NCBI GenBank assembly: GCA_036266975.1
Contig: DATAWZ010000152.1
Location: 1-14,402, forward strand
DNA from: DATAWZ01 sp036266975
GTDB taxonomy: Bacteria; Actinomycetota; Thermoleophilia; Solirubrobacterales; Solirubrobacteraceae
Direction of reading: 5' to 3'
DNA: 14,402 nt
Part shown: positions 1 through 6,468 of the stretch, piece by piece
How positions within the stretch are numbered: position 1 is the stretch's first letter
Layout of the letters: each line of letters opens with the position of its first letter
Translations under genes and position numbers: made by a program
Notes under the pieces: generated by a model
The model's input: the letters and a program-made list of their open reading frames with translations, nothing else
Told to the model about the DNA's origin: nothing
Database searches by the model: none

Positions 1-1
1 C

Positions 2-772
2 GGCGCCCTGCAGGGGGTGACCGAGGTCCTGCCCGTGTCCTCCTCGGCCCACCTGGCGCTCGTGCCCTGGCTGCTCGACTGGAGCTACGCCTCCCTGGAC
101 GCCGAGCTACGCAAGACCGTGGAGGCCACGCTGCATCTCGGCGCCGCGGTCGCGCTGATCGGCGCTCGCCGACGGGAGCTGTACGGGCTCGATCGCCGGC
201 GTTGCTCGGTGATCGCCCTGGCCCAGCCTGCCCCGGTACTCGCCGGGCTGCTGCTCCAGGGCCCGGTGCAGGAGCGCGCCAGCGGGCCGCGGGCGGTGGC
301 CGCCGGGTTGCTCGCCGGCGCGGGGGCCAGCGCCGCGGCCGAGCTGATCGCCGCCCGACGTGCGGCGCGCGCCGACGAGCACCCGAACGCCGTCGATGGG
401 CTCGCCCTCGGCGTCGCCCAAGCGGCCGCGCTGTGGCCCGGCATCTCGCGCCAGGGCGCGACGCTCGCCGCCGCGCGTTCCCGTGGCCTGAGCCGCGAGG
501 AGGCCGCGCGCGCGTCCCTGCAGGCGGGACTGCCGGTGATGGTCGGCGCGGCGCTGCTCACCGGGGCGCGCCTCTCGCGCCGCCCGCCGGCCCCCGGAAC
601 GGCCGGAAAGCTCGCCGCGGGCGCGCTGGCGGCCGCGCTGGCCACGGCCGCGTCCCAACGGGCGCTCGGAACCCGCCCGCTGCCTCCGTGGCCGTTCGTC
701 ACCCACCGGGCGGCGCTGGCGACGCTCACGCTGCGGCGCGCACGCGCGGGACGGGCAAAACCGGACCGCTGA
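2..772 (+). CDS. uppP: Undecaprenyl-diphosphate phosphatase (UppP/BacA), 5' end outside window
   Basis: Integral membrane enzyme that dephosphorylates undecaprenyl diphosphate to undecaprenyl phosphate, recycling the lipid carrier for peptidoglycan and other wall polymers. The open frame runs in from the left edge; the first visible residues are GALQGVTEVLPVSSSAHL, the family's (E/Q)xxxE motif (Q4, E8 of the visible part) followed by the conserved SSxxHL. The second signature, PGISRQGAT, is at visible residues 146-154; families usually have PGxSRSGAT, so the Ser after Arg is Gln here. Several alanine/leucine-rich hydrophobic segments fit a polytopic protein. About 256 residues are visible against roughly 270 for E. 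coli UppP, so only a short N-terminus is missing. The GTG at 17 is inside the first motif and is not the true start. The gene lies upstream of and co-directional with the signal-peptidase and kinase genes. The family call is firm; the effect of the Ser-to-Gln change is unknown. Confidence 0.93.
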   Translation, partial: GALQGVTEVLPVSSSAHLALVPWLLDWSYASLDAELRKTVEATLHLGAAVALIGARRRELYGLDRRRCSVIALAQPAPVLAGLLLQGPVQERASGPRAVAAGLLAGAGASAAAELIAARRAARADEHPNAVDGLALGVAQAAALWPGISRQGATLAAARSRGLSREEAARASLQAGLPVMVGAALLTGARLSRRPPAPGTAGKLAAGALAAALATAASQRALGTRPLPPWPFVTHRAALATLTLRRARAGRAKPDR

Positions 773-784
773 GCGCCAGAAGTC

Positions 785-800
785 GCCGCGCGGCCGCGGC
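785..800 (+). terminator. GC-rich hairpin after uppP (possible weak terminator)
   Basis: A perfect 6-bp inverted repeat (GCCGCG at 785-790, CGCGGC at 795-800) with a 4-base loop lies 13 bases past the uppP stop. There is no T-tract after it, so it is not a classical intrinsic terminator. In DNA this GC-rich such a stem can occur by chance. Confidence 0.25.
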
Positions 801-828
801 GGGACGCGGCTGCGGCGGCGCGGTCCTC

Positions 829-834
829 TAGCGT
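829..834 (+). promoter_or_regulatory. Possible -10 element (TAGCGT) for a leaderless transcript of the signal-peptidase gene
   Basis: TAGCGT fits the loose actinobacterial TANNNT -10 pattern and ends 8 bases before the GTG at 843. No Shine-Dalgarno-like sequence precedes that GTG. A transcript starting at or just before the GTG would explain both. No convincing -35 is visible; the call rests on spacing and a short motif only. Confidence 0.3.
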
Positions 835-842
835 CGCCCAGC

Positions 843-1463
843 GTGAGACGCGCCCCGCTGCTCCTGGCCATCGCCGCGCTGGCGGGCTGCGGCGCGACGA
901 CCACCGGCGGGCGCCACCGCGTCGCGAGCACCGCGAGCGCCTCCTCGGGGGTGCGCGGCTACCGGGCGACCGGGAAGTCGATGCTGCCGGAGATCGCCCC
1001 CGGACAGACGGTCATCGTCCAGCCCGAGGCCTATGCGCACGAAGCGCCGCAGGTCAGCGACGTCGTTCTGTTCCACCCGCCGGTCGACGCCCTGCACGAT
1101 CCTGCGATCTGCGCAGCGCCGCGCGGAGCCGGGCAGGTGTGCCCGAGCGCCGGTGGCGGACCCTCGAGCGACCTGCTCGTCCAGCGGGTCGTGGCCGGGC
1201 CCGGGCAGACGATCACCGTGCAGTCCGGGGCGGTCACCCGCGACGGGGTCCGCGAGAGCGGCCTGTACACCGAGCCCTGCCCGCGAGACAGCGCGGGCTG
1301 CGACTACCCCGGCCGGTACACCGTCCCGACCAATGAGTACTTCCTCATGGGCGACAACCGAGGCGACTCGGACGACAGTCGCTTCTGGGGCCCGGTGCCC
1401 CGCAACTGGATCGTCGGGAAGGTGGTCGGGATCGTCGCTCAGGGGGGCCAACCCGCCCCCTGA
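843..1463 (+). CDS. lepB: Signal peptidase I family (S26) protein with lipoprotein signal; catalytic Lys position is Gln
   Basis: Signal peptidase I cleaves signal peptides from exported proteins with a Ser-Lys dyad on the outer face of the membrane. The 206-residue protein shows the family boxes in order: GKSMLP (nucleophile Ser46), SDVVLFHPP (72-80), QRVVAGPGQTI (114-124) and MGDNRGDSDDSRFWGPV (169-185). Two features are odd. The box that normally reads KR(V/I)(V/I)GLPGD has Gln114 where the general-base Lys belongs. The N-terminus ends in a lipobox (LAGC, Cys16) instead of a normal membrane anchor, so the protein may be a lipid-anchored lipoprotein. Four cysteines (90, 100, 146, 153) flank inserted segments and could form disulfides. 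The GTG start at 843 is preferred because the signal peptide begins directly there. The gene sits between uppP and a kinase. Family membership is clear; peptidase activity is doubtful, and it could be an S26-like non-peptidase. Confidence 0.85.
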   Translation: MRRAPLLLAIAALAGCGATTTGGRHRVASTASASSGVRGYRATGKSMLPEIAPGQTVIVQPEAYAHEAPQVSDVVLFHPPVDALHDPAICAAPRGAGQVCPSAGGGPSSDLLVQRVVAGPGQTITVQSGAVTRDGVRESGLYTEPCPRDSAGCDYPGRYTVPTNEYFLMGDNRGDSDDSRFWGPVPRNWIVGKVVGIVAQGGQPAP

Positions 1464-1497
1464 GACGGCGCGCGCGACGCCGCGTTGCCGCGCATCG

Positions 1498-1503
1498 CAC
1501 AAT
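1498..1503 (+). promoter_or_regulatory. Possible -10 element (CACAAT) for leaderless start of the discoidin-like kinase gene
   Basis: CACAAT matches the TATAAT consensus at four of six positions and ends 6 bases before the GTG at 1510, which would place the transcript start at the start codon. There is no Shine-Dalgarno sequence before this GTG. The 46-base gap to the preceding gene leaves room for a promoter, but I see no -35 box at the usual distance. Confidence 0.3.
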
Positions 1504-1509
1504 GTAGCG

Positions 1510-3024
1510 GTGAGCAGTCCCGTCGGAACGGTCCTGGGTGGACGCTACCGACTCGATGAGCGCGTCGGCAGCGGCGGGATGTCGACGGTCTACCGAGCCT
1601 TCGACACCACCCTCGAGCGGCAGGTGGCGATCAAGATGATGCACCGCGAGATCGCCTCGGACTCCGATCAGCTCGAGCGTTTCCGGCGCGAGGCGCGCGC
1701 GGTCGCCCAGCTCAGCCACCCGCACATCGTCACGGTCATCGACGCCGGCGAGGACGACGGGACTCCCTACATCGTCTTCGAGTACGTCGGGGGCAGCACG
1801 CTCAAGCAGCGCATCCGCGAGGGCCCGCTGCCCGTTCCCGAGGCGCTGGCCTACGCGATCGAGATCGCCCGGGCGCTGGGCGCCGCGCACGACCGGCAGA
1901 TCGTGCACCGCGACGTCAAGCCGCAGAACGTCCTGATCGACACTGAGGGCAGCGCGAAGATCACCGACTTCGGGATCGCGCGCTCGCTCAGCGAGGAGGG
2001 CCTGACCGCCGACGGGCGTGTGCTGGGCACGACCGACTACGTCTCCCCCGAGCAGGCGCTCGGGCATCGCGTGACCCCCCAGTCCGACCTGTACTCGCTG
2101 GGGATCGTGTTGTGGGAGATGCTCACCGGCGAGGTGCCGTTCCGGGCCGAGAGCCAGGTCGCCGTGGCGATGCGCCACGTGCGCGATGAGCTGCCCGACA
2201 TCCAGGCCCGCCGCGCCGAGGTCTCCGCGGCCCTGGCGGCGGTCATCGACCGTGCGACCGCCAAGGATCTCGGTCGGCGCTACCAGACCGCCGACGAGAT
2301 GGCCCGAGCGCTGGAGGACGCGCTCGCGTTGGAGACCGCACGCCAGGGCGAGGCTCCCGGTCAAGCCACCGCGGTGCTGCGCACCCTGCCCGAATCGGCG
2401 CGGCGGCGGGTGCCCTGGCGGGCCCGAATGCGCCGGGGCGCCGCGGTCACCGTGGTGCTGCTCATCCTCGCCGGCGCCGGCGTGGCCGTGTACCTGCTCG
2501 CCCGTCACACCCACAGCGGGGTGCCGGTCGCGATCAACGTGCCCTCGCCGCCGACCGCGCCCAGCCCCGTGCAGCTCGCCCAGAACGCCGCCTACGCCTA
2601 CAACCCCTATGGAACGACTCCCGAGAACCCGGGCAGCGCCGACCTCGCCATCGACGGCGACACGTCTACCTCGTGGACCACGCAGCAGTACTACGACTAC
2701 AAGCTCGGCAAGCCCGGGGTTGGGCTCTACGTCGACGCCGCGCCGGGCATTTCGGTCCGCGACGTCGTGGTCAGCACGCCGACCCCAGGATTCGTCGCCG
2801 AGGTCTGGGCGGCCAACCACATCGAAAAGCTGCCGATGCCCGATCCGACCTCGCTGTCGGCTCGCGACTGGACGCAGATCTCCGATTCGCAGACCGTCCA
2901 GAACAACACCCGCTTCATCCTGGACACGGACGGCGAGCGCTACCGCTACTACCTGCTGTGGATCACCGCGCTGCCGCCGAACTCCGAGAGCGCCTCGGTC
3001 GCCGAGCTGACCCTGTTCAGCTGA
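1510..3024 (+). CDS. Transmembrane Ser/Thr protein kinase with extracellular F5/8-type-C (discoidin-like) domain
   Basis: A 504-residue Hanks-type kinase that should phosphorylate cytoplasmic proteins on Ser/Thr in response to an outside ligand. The kinase domain (about 12-275) has the glycine loop GSGGMSTVY, Lys42, Glu61, HRDVKPQN (133-140), DFG (153-155) and SPEQ (179-182), so it looks catalytically complete. A basic stretch (298-309) precedes one membrane segment (about 311-332), then a Pro-rich linker and a roughly 145-residue outer domain beginning YNPYGTTPENPG...AIDGDTSTSWTT. That pattern resembles discoidin/F5-8-C folds and, to my reading, the C-terminal domain of mycobacterial MviN. 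There are no PASTA repeats. The GTG at 1510 is chosen because MSSPVGTVLGGRYRL is a typical kinase N-terminus; the frame is open further upstream but there overlaps the signal-peptidase gene. The gene is convergent with pknB, with 3 bases between stops. It may fill the role of pknA, but position and outer domain differ. Confidence 0.92.
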   Translation: MSSPVGTVLGGRYRLDERVGSGGMSTVYRAFDTTLERQVAIKMMHREIASDSDQLERFRREARAVAQLSHPHIVTVIDAGEDDGTPYIVFEYVGGSTLKQRIREGPLPVPEALAYAIEIARALGAAHDRQIVHRDVKPQNVLIDTEGSAKITDFGIARSLSEEGLTADGRVLGTTDYVSPEQALGHRVTPQSDLYSLGIVLWEMLTGEVPFRAESQVAVAMRHVRDELPDIQARRAEVSAALAAVIDRATAKDLGRRYQTADEMARALEDALALETARQGEAPGQATAVLRTLPESARRRVPWRARMRRGAAVTVVLLILAGAGVAVYLLARHTHSGVPVAINVPSPPTAPSPVQLAQNAAYAYNPYGTTPENPGSADLAIDGDTSTSWTTQQYYDYKLGKPGVGLYVDAAPGISVRDVVVSTPTPGFVAEVWAANHIEKLPMPDPTSLSARDWTQISDSQTVQNNTRFILDTDGERYRYYLLWITALPPNSESASVAELTLFS

Positions 3025-3027
3025 CGG

Positions 3028-5016
3028 TCAGGGCGCAGCGGGCGGCGTGGAGGGCGCCGTGGTGGTCGTGCCGGTCGTCGTGCTCGCGGCGCCCGTGGTC
3101 GTCCCGGTCGTCGTCGTGGCGGCAGTGCTCGTGGTCGGCGTCGGCGCATAGCTGCCGACGACGATGGTCACCGCGCTGCCCGACTTGGCCTTGCTGCCGG
3201 CGATCGGCGTCTGGCTGATCACGTGGTCGTTCTGGCTGGGCACGGTCGTCGCCTGGTGTGTGATCGACTCGGTCAGGCCGGCCTGGTCGAGCACCTGGCC
3301 GGCGCGGAAGGGCCCGCGACCGACGACGTCGGGGACGGAGATCATCGGCTCGGCCTTGGCCACCGTGAGCGTCACCGTGCTCCCCTGGTGGGCGCTCGCC
3401 CCGCCCGAGGGACTCTGGGAGAGCACGATCCCGGCCGCCTGGCTGGAGGGCTGCTGCACGACGTTGACGGTGAACCCCTCGCTCTGGAGCAGCTCGCGCG
3501 CGCCGACGAGCTGATCGCCGACCACGGGCACCACGGTCAGCGAGGACGGCCCGGTCGAGACATCGATGCTCACCGTGGAGCCGAGCTGAACGGCCACCGA
3601 GGCCGGCGGGGTGGTCCCGACCACCTTGCCGGCTGCCACCGTGGCGCTCGCGAGCGGCTGGACGGTGTACAGGAAGCCGGCGGCCTTCATGGCCTGCTCG
3701 GCCTTGGCCTCGGTCTGGCCGGCGACGTCCGGCACGCCTGCGCTGCCGGGCCCCTGGGAGACGGTGAGCGTCACCAGCGTGTTCTTCTTGACCCGCACCC
3801 CCGCGGCCGGCGACTCGTGGATCACCTGTCCGGCGGGGACGGAGTCGATCACGGTCTGTGACATCGGTCGCAGCCCTGCGCTCAGCAGCGAGTCGACGGC
3901 GGCCGACTGCTGCTGGCCGACCACCGATGGGACGACCACCTTCTGCTTGTGCAGCACGAGCACGAGGACGAGGCCCACGATGGCGAGCAGCACCACCCCG
4001 CCGAGGGCGGCGAGCAGCGCCTGACGGCGACGTCCCGATGGGGGGCCACCCGCCGCGGTGCCCGGCTCGGCCGGTCCCGGCTCGGGTCCATAGACCTGCT
4101 GAGCGACGGGCGGGGGCGCGACCGCCGCGGCCACCCCACCGGCAGCGAGCGCGGCGGCGGGCTCGAAGCTCGCGGTCGCGCCGAGGTCGACGTAGCCGGC
4201 GGCGCGCACCTCCTCCAGCGCGGCGATGAACGCGTCGGCGTCCGTGTAGCGCGCGGCGGGGTCCTTGGCCAGCGCGTGCAGGACGACGGCATCGAGCGGG
4301 GCGGGCACGGCGGGGTTGATGCTGCTCGGCGGGACCGGGTCGGCGGTCACCTGTTGGAGGGCGATCGACACGGCGCTCTCGCCGTCGAAGGGCACGTGGC
4401 CGGTGAGCAGCTCGAAGAGCACGATGCCGATCGCGTACAGGTCCGAGGCGGCGCTCACCGCGTGGCCCTGGGCCTGCTCGGGGGAGAGGTACTGTACGGT
4501 GCCGATGATCGAGCCCGTCTGGGTCATGTCCGAGGCACCGGCGCGCGCGATCCCGAAGTCGGTGACCTTGGCCCGGCCCTCCTCGTCCAGGAGCACGTTG
4601 TGGGGCTTGATGTCACGGTGGATGACGCCGCGGCGGTGGGCGAAGCGAGCCGCGCGCAGGACCTGCAGGACGATCTCCACGGCCGAGGCGGGGTCCAGGG
4701 CGCCCCGCTCGGCGATGACCGACTTCAGCGTGCGGCCCTCGATGTACTCCATCGCGATGTAGTAGGTGTCGTTCCACTCGCCCCGGTCGAAGATGCTCAC
4801 CACGTTGGGGTGCGAGAGGCCGGCGGCGCTGGAGGCCTCGCGGCGGAAGCGCTCGACGAATTCCTGGTCCTCGGCGAAGTGCGGGTGCAGCAGCTTCAGC
4901 GCGACGTTGCGCCCGAGCTGGGTGTCGCGCGCGCAGTAGACGTCGGCCATGCCGCCCGAACCGAGCCTCGAGACGATCTCGTAGCGTCCGTCGACAAGCG
5001 TGCCCGGCGCGAGCAT
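3028..5016 (-). CDS. pknB: PASTA-domain Ser/Thr protein kinase PknB
   Basis: A 662-residue membrane kinase that senses muropeptides/lipid II and controls wall synthesis and division. The kinase domain (about 11-272) has GSGGMADVY, Lys41, Glu60, HRDIKPHN (133-140), DFG (153-155) and the activation-loop TQT (Thr165, Thr167), which matches the autophosphorylation pair of Mycobacterium PknB. A roughly 55-residue Pro/Ala-rich linker leads to one membrane segment (about 333-356) and four PASTA repeats (about 357-421, 422-489, 490-555, 556-625). After the last repeat comes a Thr-rich tail (626-662). The ATG at 5016 shares its A with the pbpA stop (TGATG) and has GGGAGG 6 bases upstream on the minus strand, so the start is firm and translation is probably coupled to pbpA. 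It is the last gene of the minus-strand block. The usual neighbour pknA is absent at this junction. Confidence 0.96.
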   Translation of the reverse strand: MLAPGTLVDGRYEIVSRLGSGGMADVYCARDTQLGRNVALKLLHPHFAEDQEFVERFRREASSAAGLSHPNVVSIFDRGEWNDTYYIAMEYIEGRTLKSVIAERGALDPASAVEIVLQVLRAARFAHRRGVIHRDIKPHNVLLDEEGRAKVTDFGIARAGASDMTQTGSIIGTVQYLSPEQAQGHAVSAASDLYAIGIVLFELLTGHVPFDGESAVSIALQQVTADPVPPSSINPAVPAPLDAVVLHALAKDPAARYTDADAFIAALEEVRAAGYVDLGATASFEPAAALAAGGVAAAVAPPPVAQQVYGPEPGPAEPGTAAGGPPSGRRRQALLAALGGVVLLAIVGLVLVLVLHKQKVVVPSVVGQQQSAAVDSLLSAGLRPMSQTVIDSVPAGQVIHESPAAGVRVKKNTLVTLTVSQGPGSAGVPDVAGQTEAKAEQAMKAAGFLYTVQPLASATVAAGKVVGTTPPASVAVQLGSTVSIDVSTGPSSLTVVPVVGDQLVGARELLQSEGFTVNVVQQPSSQAAGIVLSQSPSGGASAHQGSTVTLTVAKAEPMISVPDVVGRGPFRAGQVLDQAGLTESITHQATTVPSQNDHVISQTPIAGSKAKSGSAVTIVVGSYAPTPTTSTAATTTTGTTTGAASTTTGTTTTAPSTPPAAP
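3031..3141 (-). repeat. Low-complexity DNA encoding the Thr-rich extracellular tail of PknB
   Basis: Imperfect runs of threonine codons encode a C-terminal tail in which about half of the residues are Thr, with blocks such as TTTTGTTTGAAS followed by TTTGTTTTAPS. This looks like slippage or tandem expansion of a short unit. The tail lies outside the membrane beyond the fourth PASTA domain and could serve as a flexible wall-spanning or O-glycosylated spacer. Confidence 0.6.
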
Positions 5017-6458
5017 CAGGTGCCTCCCACCCCCAGCGCCTCCATCACTCGCTTGGCGATCGGCGCGGCGATGCCGCCGCCGAACCCGGGGACGTCCTGG
5101 ACGGTGACCGCGATCGCCACCGTCGGATTGTCGGCCGGCGCGAAGGCCACGAACCACACGTTGTTGATCGTGTTGCCGATCTGCGTCTCGGCCGTGCCGG
5201 TCTTGCCGGCGACGGTGACCCCCGGGATCTGCGCCGCGGTGCCGGTACCGCCGGCGACGACCGCCTCCATCATCGAGCGGATCGCGCTCGCCGTCGAGGG
5301 AGACATCACGACCGACTGCACCTGCGGCGCGGTGCGGTCGATGGTGCTGCCGTCGGGGTCGACCACCTGCGCGATCAGATAGGGGCGCATCTCGGTGCCG
5401 TGGTTGGCCAACGTGGCGACCACCTCGGCCATCTGTAGCGGCGTCACCTCGAGCTTGTCCTGGCCGATGCCCATACGCCCTACGTCGACCAGCGGGCTCG
5501 TCGGGCTGAGGATGTGCCCGCCCTCGTACTCGCCGCTGGGCGTCATCTCGCTGCTGGGGTAGTCGAGCGGGGGGGTCGAGTCGAAGCCGAAGCGCTGCAT
5601 GTACTGGGCCATCGTGGCTTTGCCGACCTGCTCGGCGACCTGGGCCCAGACCGTGTTGACCGAGTACTCCAGGGCCGTCGTGAGCGAGATGTCGCCATAG
5701 CTCTGGTCATCGTCATTGTGCAGCGGGGTCCCGGAGACGACGACGCCGTCTTTGCCGCTCACGACCGAGCTGGGCGAGAAGTGGCCGCTGTTGATCGCCG
5801 CGGTGGCGGTCACGAGCTTGAATGTCGAGCCCGGTGCGTACCCGAACTCCGTGGCCCGGTTGACCAGGGGCGCGTTGGCCTGCGCGTTCAGCCGCGCGAA
5901 GGCCCCCCGGCCACCGAGGGCGTTGGGATCGAAGCTCGGCGAGGACGCCATCACCCGCACCGCGCCGGTGTGGGGATCGAGGGCGACGACCGCGCCGCGG
6001 TAGCCGGCCAGGGCGTTCGCGGCGACGGCCTGGGCCTTGGGATCGAGGGTGCTGACCACGGTGTCGCCGGCGGGCTGGATCCCCTGGAGCTGGTCGATTA
6101 TGCGGGTGAGGTCCGAGCGACTGGTGGTCCCGGTCAGATAGCCGTTGGCCGACAGCTCCAAGCCGCTCTCGCCGGGCCCGATGTAGGCGTAGCCGACCGC
6201 GTGGGCGAACAGGTCGGCGGTCGGGTAGTGGCGCGTGTAGACGGCCCCCGCACCCCGGTGGCTGCGCGCCAGCACGGTGCCGTCGGAGGCGAGGATCTCG
6301 CCGCGCGGGATCCGCTCCTGCTCGATCAGGCCCCGCGCGTTGAGCGCGTTCTCGCGCAGCGCCTTCGCGCTGAACACGGTCCAGCGCGAGGTCCAGGCGA
6401 TCAGCAGGGCGAACAGCAGCGCCACCAGCCCGAACACGTGCGCGATCGGCCGATTCAC
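5016..6458 (-). CDS. pbpA: Class B penicillin-binding protein PbpA (peptidoglycan transpeptidase)
   Basis: Membrane-anchored D,D-transpeptidase that cross-links peptidoglycan; in Mycobacterium the orthologue acts in growth and division under PknB control. The 480-residue protein has one N-terminal membrane anchor (about 7-24), a class-B N-terminal module with the RG(E/Q)I-type motif (PRGEILA, 51-57), and a transpeptidase domain with all three active-site motifs: STFK (Ser211, Lys214), SVN (266-268) and KTG (419-421). Its length is close to M. tuberculosis PbpA (491). The GTG at 6458 is supported by AGGGG 6 bases upstream, overlapping the pstP stop codon. The stop overlaps the pknB start by one base. 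A partner SEDS glycosyltransferase (RodA), usually encoded just upstream in this cluster, is not present. Confidence 0.95.
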   Translation of the reverse strand: MNRPIAHVFGLVALLFALLIAWTSRWTVFSAKALRENALNARGLIEQERIPRGEILASDGTVLARSHRGAGAVYTRHYPTADLFAHAVGYAYIGPGESGLELSANGYLTGTTSRSDLTRIIDQLQGIQPAGDTVVSTLDPKAQAVAANALAGYRGAVVALDPHTGAVRVMASSPSFDPNALGGRGAFARLNAQANAPLVNRATEFGYAPGSTFKLVTATAAINSGHFSPSSVVSGKDGVVVSGTPLHNDDDQSYGDISLTTALEYSVNTVWAQVAEQVGKATMAQYMQRFGFDSTPPLDYPSSEMTPSGEYEGGHILSPTSPLVDVGRMGIGQDKLEVTPLQMAEVVATLANHGTEMRPYLIAQVVDPDGSTIDRTAPQVQSVVMSPSTASAIRSMMEAVVAGGTGTAAQIPGVTVAGKTGTAETQIGNTINNVWFVAFAPADNPTVAIAVTVQDVPGFGGGIAAPIAKRVMEALGVGGT

Positions 6459-6468
6459 GAGTGGCCCC

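Noticed and set aside
1033..1509. Upstream extension of the discoidin-like kinase through the signal-peptidase gene
   Set aside because: The extension is in another frame of the signal-peptidase gene and is Arg/Ser/Thr-rich; the kinase N-terminus clearly begins at GTG 1510.
5017..5157. N-terminal extension of PknB upstream of 5016
   Set aside because: It lies within the pbpA 3' coding region and has no kinase similarity; ATG 5016 has a good ribosome site and a TGATG overlap.
3949..5382. Long plus-strand open frame opposite pknB/pbpA
   Set aside because: Antisense shadow of high-GC coding sequence; Arg/Gly/His-rich product without recognisable domains, while the minus-strand genes have full catalytic motifs.
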